Below, one piece after another: positions 32,361 through 41,509 of a stretch of DNA of 47,762 nucleotides (position 1 is its first letter; every line of letters begins with the position of its first letter). The notes under the pieces are model-generated. The model saw only the letters and a list, made by a program, of their open reading frames with translations. It had not been told where the DNA came from and ran no database searches. The DNA comes from an uncultured Halomicronema sp. (lineage in GTDB: Bacteria; Cyanobacteriota; Cyanobacteriia; Phormidesmidales; Phormidesmidaceae): positions 1-47,762 of the forward strand of contig CALCCA010000127.1 of assembly GCA_937899725.1 (NCBI GenBank), in the 5' to 3' direction. Position numbers and translations under genes: made by a program.

Positions 32361-32745
32361 GAGATGACTCCATTGAAGTAACAGATGTGAACCCTGAGGA
32401 TGCCTCCATTGTGCTCAAAGACGCGACACTGTGGTCAAGGTTTCGCGCCTGTGGCGATGACCCATCAGCCAATATCGCTTATTTAGTTTGTTCTCACCGG
32501 GTGACTGCTGTCCGGGTAAAGGAACGGCCAGGATGGCCATCAAACAAGATGAGAGGGCAGCAACAGGGGTATGTCTGAGTGGGTAAGGGCGAGGCGATCG
32601 CTTTCTTCAGTACGGCTGAGCGCGATCGAAACCTCGTTGGGTAGGCTTCCCAGCCTGCCCCCACCCCACCAGATTACCGACCCTCCACCCCCTACCCTCT
32701 ACCCATCCACCTCTCCTAACGAGACGCTATCTTCGCGCCAATCCC
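32361..32745. other. Spacer with no supported gene
   Basis: A 385-base stretch between the start of the coiled-coil gene and the 3' end of msrP. Short frames here lack start signals or family resemblance. A C-rich run at 32650-32710 is simple-sequence-like. Confidence 0.4.
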
Positions 32746-33735
32746 TTAGGCATAAAGACCAGCCACATACTCGCCGTAGCCGTTGTAGATGACCGTGGGC
32801 TGCTTTTCCCAATCAAAGGGATTGGTGTTGGTGCCGACAATTTTTTCCGTCATTTGAGACCAGCGGGGATGGGGCACCTCCGGATTTACGTTGGCCTCAA
32901 AGCCATATTCGTTCGGAGAAAGGGTGTTCCAGTAGGTGGCGGGCCGCTCTTGCAAAAATTCAATTTTGACGATGGATTTGCCGCTCTTAAAGCCATACTT
33001 CCACGGCGTCACCATGCGGATTGGCGCACCATGCTGCTTGGGCAGGGTGCGACCATAAATCCCGACCGCAAAGAAGGCGAGTTCGTTCGCCATTTCCGCG
33101 ATCGTCAGCGCTTCGACATAGGGCCAGGGCAGGTTCTGAGCGAAACCCCAAGCGGGGCCAGGGGTGATTTCGGGATCATAAAACGAGGTAAAGCTGACGT
33201 ATTTAGCGTCGCTGGTCGGTTCCACATCAGCCATCAGGGCCTGCATCGGAAAGCCCAGCCAGGGGACGACCATGGCCCAAGCTTCGACACAGCGAAATCG
33301 ATAGACCCGTTCTTCGAGGGGAAAACGGTTGGTGAGGTCGTCGAGGTCATATTTTTTCGGATTCTTGACGAGCCCGCCGACTTCTAGCGTCCACGGGTCG
33401 GTGGGCAGGTTTTGCGCATCGGCCCAGATATTTTTGGTGCCGCCAAATTCGTAGAAATTGTTGTAGGTGCTGGCGTATTGCTGCTCAGTGATGGCGCGCC
33501 CCGCATCTCGAAAACCGGGGTGACGCGTCACGTTGTTGAGGGGCTGACCTAAGGTTTCTTGCAGTTCCGGAGCCATCTTGTTAGCCCGCTGACAGCCGAC
33601 GACAGACACGGCTGAAGCGCCCATGCCCATGCCAACGATCGCCTTCATAAACTTACGGCGGTTCCAATAGGCAAATTCTGGCGTGATCTGGCTTTCGGCA
33701 AGCTGCCAAGACTTGGGAAGGTGAATAAAGCTCAT
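32746..33735 (-). CDS. msrP: Protein-methionine-sulfoxide reductase catalytic subunit
   Basis: A 329-residue MsrP (YedY) molybdenum enzyme of the periplasm, which repairs oxidised methionines in envelope proteins. A Tat signal with RRKFMKAIVGMGMGAS is at ~26-45. The Mo-cofactor ligand is Cys149 in YRFRCVEAWAMVVPW, followed by YVSFTSFYDPEITPGPAWGF, LPKQHGAPIRMVTPWKYGFK and SIVKIEFLQERPATYW. Its usual membrane haem partner MsrQ is not next to it, as is common outside enterobacteria. It is divergent from the DUF72 gene 63 bases away. Confidence 0.94.
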   Translation of the reverse strand: MSFIHLPKSWQLAESQITPEFAYWNRRKFMKAIVGMGMGASAVSVVGCQRANKMAPELQETLGQPLNNVTRHPGFRDAGRAITEQQYASTYNNFYEFGGTKNIWADAQNLPTDPWTLEVGGLVKNPKKYDLDDLTNRFPLEERVYRFRCVEAWAMVVPWLGFPMQALMADVEPTSDAKYVSFTSFYDPEITPGPAWGFAQNLPWPYVEALTIAEMANELAFFAVGIYGRTLPKQHGAPIRMVTPWKYGFKSGKSIVKIEFLQERPATYWNTLSPNEYGFEANVNPEVPHPRWSQMTEKIVGTNTNPFDWEKQPTVIYNGYGEYVAGLYA

Positions 33736-33798
33736 GGGCGATCGCGAATAGGCTATCGCCTACCGATTGTTACACTTTTCCTACGGTGAAGGGGTGAC

Positions 33799-34665
33799 AT
33801 GATGCTGTATCTCGGCTGCGCGGTGTGGGCGTTTAAAGACTGGGTGGGTGACTTTTATCCGGCGGGAGCCCGACCTGCGGACTTTTTGCGGCTTTATGGC
33901 GATCGCCTCACGACCGTTGAGGGGAATACAACGTTTTATTCCATTCCGGATGCGGCAACGGTCGATCGCTGGGCGGCGCAAACGCCGGAGACCTTTCGCT
34001 TTTGTCCCAAAGTGCCGCGTCTCTATTCCCACAGTGGAGAGCTGATGCCCCACTTACCCCAGACGCTGGACTTTTTGGCCACCCTGCAGCGGTTAGGGCC
34101 GCGCCTGGGGCCGATGTTTTTGCAACTGCCGCCCAGCTACAGCCCCGAGCGGTTCAGTGACTTAACGCAGTTTTTGACCGAGTGGCCCCGTCAAACCGCC
34201 CCGATCGCCGTGGAGGTACGCCATTTAGACTGGTTTCGCCAAACTCACGCCGATCGGTTAAATGATCAACTACGGCAATTGGGGGTGGGTCGAGTCATGC
34301 TTGACAGCCGCACCATGTATGACGGTCAGGCCGATGGCCTGCCGGATCCGCAGTTCACCTCAGAGCGTCGCAAGCCTAACGTGCCCCTGCAGCCAGTAGT
34401 CACCGCCGACTTTTGCCTGGTGCGCTACATCAGCCACCCGGACTTACATTTCAACGAACCCTATGTGACCAAGTGGGTGCCGCGTTTGCAGGCTTGGTTA
34501 GCGGCGGGGAAGACGGTTTACCTATTTATCCACTGCCCCAATGAGGCCCAATCACCGGCGATCGCCCGCTACTTTTACGACACGTTGAAGGGCACCATGC
34601 CCAATCTGCCGAGTTTGCCCTGGGATGAAATTGAGCCGCCCGCCGCTCAACTTAGCCTGTTTTGA
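33799..34665 (+). CDS. DUF72 family protein (YecE-like)
   Basis: A 288-residue DUF72 protein, a TIM-barrel family of unknown reaction. Typical features are LYLGCAVWAFKDWVGDFYP, LTTVEGNTTFYSIPDAATVD, FCPKVPRLYSHS, PMFLQLPPSYSPERF, IAVEVRHLDWF and the C-terminal YLFIHCPNEAQSPAIARYFY. Two ATGs in a row begin the gene and either may be used. Its 3' end overlaps that of the convergent TspO-like gene by 14 bases. Confidence 0.9.
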   Translation: MMLYLGCAVWAFKDWVGDFYPAGARPADFLRLYGDRLTTVEGNTTFYSIPDAATVDRWAAQTPETFRFCPKVPRLYSHSGELMPHLPQTLDFLATLQRLGPRLGPMFLQLPPSYSPERFSDLTQFLTEWPRQTAPIAVEVRHLDWFRQTHADRLNDQLRQLGVGRVMLDSRTMYDGQADGLPDPQFTSERRKPNVPLQPVVTADFCLVRYISHPDLHFNEPYVTKWVPRLQAWLAAGKTVYLFIHCPNEAQSPAIARYFYDTLKGTMPNLPSLPWDEIEPPAAQLSLF

Positions 34666-35437
34666 GCGGGCGGCGTGATCGTGAGCGCTGCCAAACCAGC
34701 AACGCCAGCAGGCCAATCGCGGCCAGGGCAGCGGTGAGCCAAATGGCCAGTATCGTCGAGTGCCGCACCGCAATGGCAACGTAGGCCCACACAAACACCA
34801 GCGTAAACGGCACGTCTTGGCGGGTAAAAATCACCACCGCCGCGATCGCCGCTGTCACCAGCACCATCACCACCGTCCAAGTGACGCTGCTGTAGTCGCC
34901 GCGCCAGCCGGAGTCGTAGAGCGCTGAGGCGACATTCACCACGGTGGCAACGGCGATCCACCCCAGGTAAAGACTGAAGGGGTAGCGCGCAAACCAGCGC
35001 CGCTGCCGGGTGGCGGCAGCATCGCCATACAGAATTAGATAGACGATCATCAAAGGCACCAAAATGCCCAACATGGCCAAAACGGATAGCCAGAATAACT
35101 TCAGCGTAAACAGAAAAATCCAGACCATCTGAGCCAGACAGGCCACAATCAATAGCTGATTGACCCGGCGAATCCCCGCATCCTGTCGCTGCTTTGGCCC
35201 CAGCTGGTAAACGCCATAGGCCATCAGCCCAAGATAAATCAGGCCCCAAATCGCAAAGGCATAGTTCGCCGGGGTGATCAACACGCCCGCCAGGGTCGTA
35301 TTGGCAATTTCGCCCACGTTCTCGCCGCCGGGGGCATAAAAATTGGACAGCGTATTTACCGCCAGCGTGCCGATAATCGCCAACAAGGTGGCGATCGCCA
35401 GCCCCCAACCCGCTGCTGGTGTTTGCCGATCATCCAT
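34652..35437 (-). CDS. TspO/MBR-like membrane protein
   Basis: A 261-residue, highly hydrophobic protein with about seven membrane segments. It has YAPGGENVGEIANTTLAGVL, TPANYAFAIWGLIYLGLMAY and LGWIAVATVVNVASALYDSG. It resembles the longer TspO-like proteins of cyanobacteria (tryptophan-rich sensory family), which are related to tetrapyrrole-binding TspO; its own ligand is unknown. The second half has several Trp in the membrane region, as in the family. It overlaps the DUF72 gene tail to tail. Confidence 0.78.
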   Translation of the reverse strand: MDDRQTPAAGWGLAIATLLAIIGTLAVNTLSNFYAPGGENVGEIANTTLAGVLITPANYAFAIWGLIYLGLMAYGVYQLGPKQRQDAGIRRVNQLLIVACLAQMVWIFLFTLKLFWLSVLAMLGILVPLMIVYLILYGDAAATRQRRWFARYPFSLYLGWIAVATVVNVASALYDSGWRGDYSSVTWTVVMVLVTAAIAAVVIFTRQDVPFTLVFVWAYVAIAVRHSTILAIWLTAALAAIGLLALLVWQRSRSRRPLKTG

Positions 35438-36160
35438 AGACTTACCTCACGGCCCTGTGTCATCTATCTTTATCGTGCCGCACTTTGCTGTCATCTTGCG
35501 CGAGCACGAGCGTCACCCTGGAGATCGCAAGCAACCCCGCAATTAGCTGGGGGCATTACGCAGAGCAATTGACACATCCGACAACCATAAACAGCCATCC
35601 GCATAGAAGGGGCAGATTTGATATGAGCCCCCCCGAGCCCCCAGCCTGGCCAAGAGACTTTATGGCGGGTCTGCCGCTCGCTGTCCATCACCTGTCTTCT
35701 AGCCAGCGCGGAGGCAAGAGTCTGACTGAGCCAAGACTGCCTCATCCCTCACGCCAAAATCCAGCGATTAACACGACTCGTTTGGGCTAGAGAAAAGTAG
35801 AAGGACTGAGTCAAAAAAGTTGGCATTAGAAGTCTTAAACAGGCTGATTCTCAGGTCTAATACTAGACATGAGAAAGCACTTTTACACTGAACTCAATTC
35901 CACCAGTGGCGATCGCCTTTCTCAAGCTGACAATAAGCTTTGTAATTCATCAATCAGCCGTTACAGAACAAATAAAGTCTTTTTAAGGCGTGAATCTCAT
36001 GATCCCATATTCGGCCATACTACAGAGAGAGAGGCCTCTCTACAGCCAAACCAAACATAAAGACAGACACATTCAACTCTGAATCTCTAACTTTTGATAG
36101 AGGTTTGATTCGTGGGAAATCACTGTAAACTATGTCGAAACTGTTTTGAGGAAATTCATC
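35438..36160. other. 723-base spacer with no supported gene
   Basis: No frame here shows both a start signal and a recognisable protein. The 63-codon plus-strand frame at 35869-36060 has an ordinary composition but no ribosome binding site. The last 100 bases are AT-rich and precede the lipoprotein gene: TGTAAACT around 36124-36131 could be an extended -10, but this is weak. Confidence 0.4.
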
Positions 36161-36346
36161 ATGAAAATGACTCGTTTGATGGCATTGCCTCTCATTCTTG
36201 GTCTATCGATGCTGACGATTGCCTGCGGTGGTCCGGAAGCCGGGGATGAAGGCATTGACGAGGGTGTCGGTGAAGAAGACGTGATGGAAGACGAGGGGGT
36301 CGAAGAACCGGAAGAGGCTGAGGAAGAACCAGCCGAAAGCGAATAA
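36161..36346 (+). CDS. Small, very acidic lipoprotein (61 aa)
   Basis: A 61-residue precursor with a lipoprotein signal, MALPLILGLSMLTIAC, with the lipobox Cys at residue 22. The mature 40 residues are nearly half Glu/Asp (DEGIDEGVGEEDVMEDEG, then EEPEEAEEEPAESE) with no hydrophobic residues to fold around. The open frame starts earlier with TTG, but the ATG at 36161 follows TTGAGGAAA at ideal spacing. The protein should be an acidic tail tethered to a membrane. A terminator follows five bases after the stop. Function unknown; a cation buffer or spacer is conceivable. Confidence 0.85.
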   Translation: MKMTRLMALPLILGLSMLTIACGGPEAGDEGIDEGVGEEDVMEDEGVEEPEEAEEEPAESE

Positions 36347-36351
36347 GGGCG

Positions 36352-36389
36352 ATTGCCGACCTTTTAACCGTTTTAGAAAGGTCGGCAAT
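36352..36389 (+). terminator. Rho-independent terminator of the lipoprotein gene
   Basis: ATTGCCGACCTTT at 36352-36364 pairs perfectly with AAAGGTCGGCAAT at 36377-36389. Being nearly symmetric, it could also serve the convergent fcl gene ending at 36473. Confidence 0.75.
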
Positions 36390-36472
36390 TGGGTTGGCTC
36401 CTGAGTCATATCAGCAGTCATATTGGTAGCCACCGCCTCACCCAAGGCGTGGCCAGACCGGAGCATGGCTGA

Positions 36473-37414
36473 TTAAGCTCTGAGGGTATCGACGTTTTCT
36501 AGATACCAGGCGTAGGTTTTTTCGATCCCGGTTTTCAGGTCGGTTTGGGCCTGCCAGCCCAGCGAGTTGAGGCGTGAAACGTCGAGCAGCTTGCGGGGCG
36601 TGCCATTGGGTTTAGAGGTGTCAAATACCAACTCGCCCTCAAAGCCCACCACGGCTTGAATGGTCAGTGCCAACTCTTTGATGGAGATTTCTTGGCCGGT
36701 GCCGACGTTGACAAAATCAACATCATCGTAGGTTTTCATCAGATAAATCAGCGCATCCGCAAGATCATCGACGTACAGAAACTCTCGCAGCGGTTCCCCG
36801 GTGCCCCAGACGGTGACGGTGCTCGCTTGATTAATTTTGGCTTCGTGAAACTTGCGCATCAGCGCCGGCAGCACGTGGGAATTATTCAGGTCAAAGTTGT
36901 CGTTAACGCCATAGAGATTGGTGGGCATGGCTGAAATAAAGTTGACGCCATATTGCCGGCAATAATTTTCGCAGAGCTTGAGGCCGGCAATTTTAGCGAT
37001 CGCGTAGGGCTCGTTGGTCGGCTCCAGGGCGCCGGTGAGCAGATAGTCTTCCCGCATGGGTTGGGCACACAGCTTGGGATAAATGCAGGATGAGCCTAAG
37101 AACAGCAGTTTTTGCACCTGGTGGCGATAGGCGCTGTGAATAATGTTCGACTCAATCATTAGGTTGTCGTACAAAAATTCGCCGCGATAGACATTGTTTG
37201 CCTGAATACCGCCAACCTTGGCTGCCGCCAAAAAGACGTACGCTGGCTTCTCAGTGGCAAAAAAGTCTTCGACGGCTTGCTGCTGCCGCAGGTCAAGCTC
37301 ACGACTAGAACGCACAACCAGATTCGCGTAGCCCTGCTGTTGGAGGGCTCGAACAACAGCCCCGCCGACTAAACCATTATGTCCGGCGACAAAAACTTTC
37401 GCTTGAGAATCCAT
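36473..37414 (-). CDS. fcl: GDP-L-fucose synthase
   Basis: A 313-residue member of the GDP-L-fucose synthase family (Fcl/WcaG), which converts GDP-4-keto-6-deoxy-mannose to GDP-fucose for polysaccharides. The Rossmann start is [20 protein letters not shown], followed by [15 protein letters not shown], the Ser region [17 protein letters not shown], the catalytic Tyr-x-x-x-Lys in [16 protein letters not shown], and the NADP/substrate part [20 protein letters not shown]. The frame is open a further 49 codons upstream, but the family begins with this ATG (37414; 37423 is an alternative). The usual partner gmd is not in the window. Confidence 0.94.
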   Translation of the reverse strand: MDSQAKVFVAGHNGLVGGAVVRALQQQGYANLVVRSSRELDLRQQQAVEDFFATEKPAYVFLAAAKVGGIQANNVYRGEFLYDNLMIESNIIHSAYRHQVQKLLFLGSSCIYPKLCAQPMREDYLLTGALEPTNEPYAIAKIAGLKLCENYCRQYGVNFISAMPTNLYGVNDNFDLNNSHVLPALMRKFHEAKINQASTVTVWGTGEPLREFLYVDDLADALIYLMKTYDDVDFVNVGTGQEISIKELALTIQAVVGFEGELVFDTSKPNGTPRKLLDVSRLNSLGWQAQTDLKTGIEKTYAWYLENVDTLRA

Positions 37415-37612
37415 AGTATGCATGTCTTGCCTAATACAGAATGGATAGATTGCGGGCCGATAGGTCGATGGTCGTGAGGCTTGAGTCAACGTCACAGCAT
37501 GCTTCATGCCGATGGCGTCACCCCGCCCCCAGCCTCTGGTGACCCCCAGCCCTGAAAGCAATCAAGACTTTACTGTATAAAGATGCCCCGGCTGGGGATG
37601 ATTTACACAGGG

Positions 37613-38857
37613 CTAGCTGCTGAGTCCGGTCGGAATGATCAGGCCCACCAGCAAACCCAGCCCGCCCCCCGCTAAAACCAACTGCCAGGTGGGCGTTTTA
37701 AAGCGAATCAGGGCGACCCACGACAGGACGGTGATCGCCCCCGCAATCACAACGAGCCAGAGCGAAGACCGCTCAATAATCGCCGTTTGTGCCAAAGGGA
37801 GGGTCGCGATCGCGATCGCCCCTAAAACGGCTGGGCGTACCGCCATTAAAAAGGCCTTGACATACGGGTTTTGACGCAGCCGTAGCAAGAGTGGTGCCCC
37901 TGCCATGATGAATAAAAATGACGGCGTAAAGATCCCGATACTCGCCACCAGCGCCCCCCATACACCGGCCACCTTGAACCCGACAAAGGCGGCGGTGAGC
38001 ACCACCGGGCCAGGACTGAGCTGCCCGATCGCGATGCCATTGAGAAATTCACTCCGCGTCAGCCAATGGAGCTGCTCAACGACGTCATACTCGAGCAGCG
38101 GAATGATCACCAAGCCACCGCCAAAGATAAACGTACCCATTTTGAAAAAATAGCCCAGCAGGGGCCAAAAGAAGGGGCCAATCCGCTCCCAGCCCCAAAA
38201 GCTAGAGAGGGCTAAGACATCCGCCGTCGGGGTGGCAGCGGTGAGGCTAGCCATCAGCCCCAGCGGCAGCCAGAGCGCCTGAGGCGGCGGCGACTGACGG
38301 GGCCGGTAGATCGCCAGCCCTAGCAAACCCGCCAAAATAAATGCTAGCAGGGGGCTCAAGTTTCCGAACCCGACGGCGATGCCCACCGAGATCGAGATCG
38401 CCACCCCCTGCCAGTCATGCACTGACTTTTTGCCCAGCTTCCAGCAGAATCCCAAAATGATGGCAATCATCACCGGCGCGATGCCAAAGAAAATGGCGTC
38501 TAGCTGGGGTAATGCCTGAAACCGAAAGTACACCCACGCTAGGGTGACGACAATTAAGAAGGCCGGGGCAATAAAAGCCAGACCCGCGACTAACGCGCCG
38601 ACCTGTCCGGCTCTGACGTAGCCTAGATAGATGCCCATCTGCGTCGAGGCCGGGCCGGGGAGCATTTCGCAGACGGCCATACCATCACTAAATTGGTCTT
38701 GCGTGAGCCACTGACGTCGCACCACGGCTTCATCGTTTTGCATCGCAATGTGGGCTTGAGGGCCGCCAAAGCCGATACTGCCTAAGCGGCCAAAGATTCG
38801 GATGAGTTCCCAGAGGCGATCGCGCAAAGAACTCGGTGCATCCGTTGAAGAAGACAT
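37613..38857 (-). CDS. chrA: Chromate transporter, long-chain type
   Basis: A 414-residue ChrA with two homologous CHR halves, each with about five or six membrane segments. It carries the signatures FGRLGSIGFGGPQAHIAMQ and EMLPGPASTQMGIYLGY in the first half, and MGTFIFGGGLVIIPLLEYDV then LSPGPVVLTAAFVGFKVAG in the second. The family exports chromate by proton antiport; where chromate is rare, the physiological substrate may differ. The ATG at 38857 is preceded by GGGGAG; an earlier in-frame start has no such signal. Confidence 0.93.
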   Translation of the reverse strand: MSSSTDAPSSLRDRLWELIRIFGRLGSIGFGGPQAHIAMQNDEAVVRRQWLTQDQFSDGMAVCEMLPGPASTQMGIYLGYVRAGQVGALVAGLAFIAPAFLIVVTLAWVYFRFQALPQLDAIFFGIAPVMIAIILGFCWKLGKKSVHDWQGVAISISVGIAVGFGNLSPLLAFILAGLLGLAIYRPRQSPPPQALWLPLGLMASLTAATPTADVLALSSFWGWERIGPFFWPLLGYFFKMGTFIFGGGLVIIPLLEYDVVEQLHWLTRSEFLNGIAIGQLSPGPVVLTAAFVGFKVAGVWGALVASIGIFTPSFLFIMAGAPLLLRLRQNPYVKAFLMAVRPAVLGAIAIATLPLAQTAIIERSSLWLVVIAGAITVLSWVALIRFKTPTWQLVLAGGGLGLLVGLIIPTGLSS

Positions 38858-38878
38858 GAAGGCTCCCCGTAATCGACA

Positions 38879-39082
38879 GTGCAACTCACCCGGCTCAAAT
38901 TAGGGGCAGAAGCCCAGCAGTTGCTGATTTTCTATTGTGAGCGGCAGTGGGGCATTCAACTGGATGCCTGCAATACATTAGTCACGCGGTGGTCGATCGT
39001 GTTGGAGTGGGAGCATGAGGAGTCAGAGGCTGGGACAAGGTGGAGTCCGGGGGCCGGGCCGCCAGATGACGGGGTGGTTTAG
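38879..39082 (+). CDS. Possible small protein or fragment (67 aa)
   Basis: A 67-codon frame beginning with GTG, divergent from chrA. It encodes an ordered-looking stretch (LKLGAEAQQLLIFYCERQWG, then LDACNTLVTRWSIVLEWEH). The last ~20 residues (after ESEAGTRW) are Gly/Pro-rich and look like run-on. It may be the start of a gene truncated at the 3' end or a small unrecognised protein. No ribosome binding site was identified, because the start abuts the chrA leader. Confidence 0.35.
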   Translation: MQLTRLKLGAEAQQLLIFYCERQWGIQLDACNTLVTRWSIVLEWEHEESEAGTRWSPGAGPPDDGVV

Positions 39083-39293
39083 CCAGTTGAGAGCAGGCCC
39101 ATCGCCGCTAGCGCCGCACGCACCGCAAGGGCATTGATCATTGATTGAGACAATCGTAACAATTGGATAGACCGAGCCCAATAGCTCGCGAAAGCGAGGA
39201 TTCCACCCTTAGCTTTAAACTACATCCATAGATTAAACGAGGCCAATCATGTCAATTCGATAGAATCTGGTCTATGATGCTGGTGACACATCT

Positions 39294-40298
39294 GTGGGGG
39301 AATTTAAGCCGTTGTTTCACGCTACGCTGCATCAACTCAAGGTTTTTGAAGCAACTGCTCGTCACGGTAGCTTTACCCGCGCGGCAGAAGAACTTTATCT
39401 CACGCAACCGACCGTTTCAATTCAAGTCAAACAGTTGACCAAGGCGGTAGGGCTGCCGCTGTTTGAACAAATCGGCAAACGCCTCTATCTGACTCAAGCC
39501 GGGCAACAGCTGCTCAATACCTGCCAGCAGGTCTTTGAAGGGCTCGAACAATTCGAGATGGCGATCGCCGATATCAAAGGCATGAAGCAGGGCCAACTCC
39601 GAATTGCCGTCATTACGACCGCTAAATATTTTGTACCGCGCCTGCTTGGCCCCTTTTGCCAACGCTTTCCGGGCATTGATATTTCGCTCAAGGTGACCAA
39701 TCACCAAAATATTCAAGAGCGCATGGCAAACAATGATGATGATCTCTACATCATCAGCCAAACGCCTGATCAGCCCGATCTAACGGTGCACCCGTTCTTA
39801 GAAAATCCGCTGGTGGTGATCGCGCCGAAAAATCATCCACTGGTGGGCAAAACCAATATTCCCATTCAAGCGCTCAATGGTGAGCAGTTCATCATGCGAG
39901 AACCGGGCTCAGGGACCCGACAGGCAGTGCAATCGCTGTTTGAAGAGCACGATGTCGAAGTCAAGGTGCGCCTAGAGCTGGGCAGCAACGAGGCGATTAA
40001 GCAGGCGATCGCCGGTGGCCTGGGCATTTCCGTCCTGTCGGTACATACCATTATTTCCGAAGGCACTACGGGCGAATACGCCATTCTCGATGTTGAAAAC
40101 TTCCCCATTGAACGGCATTGGTACGCGGCTCACCTGGCGGGCAAACAGCTGTCGGTGGTAGCTGACACCTTTCTCAAGTATCTGCTGGCCGAGAGTCATG
40201 ACATGGCCCAAAAGCTGCTACCGGGCATTCAACTGGCGGCGGGCAAGCCCGATGACAATGGTCAGACGTTAGCTTTAACAGGGAACAAGCTGTCTTAA
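39294..40298 (+). CDS. cmpR: LysR-type regulator, CmpR-like (inorganic-carbon response)
   Basis: A 334-residue LysR regulator. The N-terminal HTH reads LHQLKVFEATARHGSFTRAA, LTQPTVSIQVKQL and GKRLYLTQAGQQLLNTC; the effector domain has GQLRIAVITTAKYFVPRLLG, FIMREPGSGTRQAVQSLF and LGSNEAIKQAIAGGLGISVL. This combination is that of CmpR and its relatives, which respond to 2-phosphoglycolate or RuBP under low CO2. The gene begins with a GTG, or perhaps TTG at 39312; no ATG fits. No target operon (cmpABCD, ndhF3) is adjacent, but a CP12-like gene lies convergent downstream. The final ~25 residues are a non-conserved tail. Confidence 0.85.
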   Translation: MGEFKPLFHATLHQLKVFEATARHGSFTRAAEELYLTQPTVSIQVKQLTKAVGLPLFEQIGKRLYLTQAGQQLLNTCQQVFEGLEQFEMAIADIKGMKQGQLRIAVITTAKYFVPRLLGPFCQRFPGIDISLKVTNHQNIQERMANNDDDLYIISQTPDQPDLTVHPFLENPLVVIAPKNHPLVGKTNIPIQALNGEQFIMREPGSGTRQAVQSLFEEHDVEVKVRLELGSNEAIKQAIAGGLGISVLSVHTIISEGTTGEYAILDVENFPIERHWYAAHLAGKQLSVVADTFLKYLLAESHDMAQKLLPGIQLAAGKPDDNGQTLALTGNKLS

Positions 40299-40441
40299 CA
40301 GCGGGCGATCGCGATGTCATCAAGGATTAACGGTGGCCACCACGGCAGGGATGCTGCATTGCCTGCGTCCACAGGTCGCGTAGAGACGCATTGCACGCCT
40401 ATCGTTAGCGCTCCGTGAGAAGCAACTGAAGATCACGTCTC

Positions 40442-40488
40442 CGATGGCCTGTCAGGATTGGGCAATGCCCAACCCTGACAGGCCATCG
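40442..40488. terminator. Long bidirectional terminator hairpin between cmpR and cp12
   Basis: CGATGGCCTGTCAGG at 40442-40456 pairs perfectly with CCTGACAGGCCATCG at 40474-40488, and TTGGGCA/TGCCCAA extends the stem with one mismatch between. It lies between two convergent genes and is followed by a short T-run on the plus strand. Confidence 0.75.
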
Positions 40489-40523
40489 TTTGATCCTAGG
40501 GATGCGACTTGAGCACCGCCCCT

Positions 40524-40757
40524 TTAGTCCTCATAGATGCGAGCTTCAGGCGCATCGGGATTTTCTTCAAGATATTGGTCGAAGTTGCTTTTTTCGGGCT
40601 CTTGGTGCTGGTGCGACACCTCAGCCTGCATTTCTTCAACGGCATCCCAAGCGGCGGCACATTCAGTAGATTCTGTGCCCTTTTCTGCACAGATCGACCG
40701 CGCCTGGGCCCGGGCTTTTTCTAACTCATCATGAAACTGCTTGCTGTCAACACTCAT
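40524..40757 (-). CDS. CP12-like protein lacking the C-terminal cysteine pair
   Basis: A 77-residue CP12 protein, the redox-switched linker that ties up GAPDH and phosphoribulokinase of the Calvin-Benson cycle. The N-terminal disulfide pair is present (Cys23 and Cys33 in SICAEKGTESTECAAAWDAV), as is the AWD-VEE core. The C-terminal region FDQYLEENPDAPEARIYED keeps the family pattern, but both normal cysteines are replaced (by Leu and Ala). The C-terminal loop that binds GAPDH therefore cannot form a disulfide. Such N-type CP12 variants are described in cyanobacteria and their phages; their role is less clear. The ATG at 40757 follows GAGG; the frame extends eight codons earlier without signal. 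Confidence 0.9.
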   Translation of the reverse strand: MSVDSKQFHDELEKARAQARSICAEKGTESTECAAAWDAVEEMQAEVSHQHQEPEKSNFDQYLEENPDAPEARIYED

Positions 40758-41051
40758 GTTATTAACTCCTCGTGGCTTCAACGGAATCTGATGGAACTTC
40801 GACGATTCGCTTTGGCACAGGCCCTTAACGTTAATCGCTCGGGAGACGGCAGCGGTCTGTCGAAGTCGACGGGGTAACGCCTAGTCGGCAGCGATGATGC
40901 CCAATCCCTCGGGCACAAATCTCCACCAGGCTCAGGCACACCCAGCCTCACAATTTTGAAACAATACCGGACACTTTGGGGAAATCGGTATTTTCGTCGA
41001 TTAATTCTAAATATTCCGGCTCCGTCAAGCCGACCAAGCCGGCTTCACCCT

Positions 41052-41375
41052 TCAGGTCATCGGTGCCCAAAACACTTCCACTTCTGACAGCACAATGATG
41101 CAGCCGGTCAATAAATCCTTTTGACTCGCCAGAAAGGTGTTGATAGCATCCGGCTCAGCCAAAATTCTCACCTCAATCGGCAAGTCAGACGCCAACGCCA
41201 TCTGATTCGCGGTCGGAATCGCCATCTGCGGCCCAAAGCCTTCCATTGCCGCGATCGCGATCGCGCTGTACAGCCCTTGCTCTAACGCCGTAGCCACAAT
41301 CGCGGTGTGCAGGGGACGCGTCCCTGACCGGCTGCTTTCGCTGGTGTAAATACTCAGCTGTTTCCACACTTGCAT
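41052..41375 (-). CDS. DUF190 (PII-like) protein, possible 3' frameshift
   Basis: A 107-residue protein of the DUF190 family, a PII-like trimeric ferredoxin-like fold. It has VWKQLSIYTSESSRSGTRPL, HTAIVATALEQGLYSAIAIA, AMEGFGPQMAIPTANQMALA and LPIEVRILAEPDAINTFLAS. The start used follows GGAG. It ends in a frame in which the final codons come after a run of four T's. A single extra T would open another 40 codons (see findings), so the annotated end is uncertain. Ligand unknown; PII-like proteins often bind nucleotides and regulate carbon or nitrogen transporters. Confidence 0.85.
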   Translation of the reverse strand: MQVWKQLSIYTSESSRSGTRPLHTAIVATALEQGLYSAIAIAAMEGFGPQMAIPTANQMALASDLPIEVRILAEPDAINTFLASQKDLLTGCIIVLSEVEVFWAPMT

Positions 41376-41509
41376 TGCTGAAGTCTCCTGCAGTCTGTCT
41401 ACAGTCTTTTGTACTGCAAGCCCACAGCAATCCACCATTCCTGCCACAAATTAATGCGTTGCGGCAAAGTCCCGTAACATTCGATTCCAGACAGCGGTAA
41501 AAGCCGGCT

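Noticed and set aside
35485-35790. 101-codon plus-strand and 84-codon minus-strand frames
   Set aside because: They overlap each other on opposite strands with no initiation signals or family resemblance.
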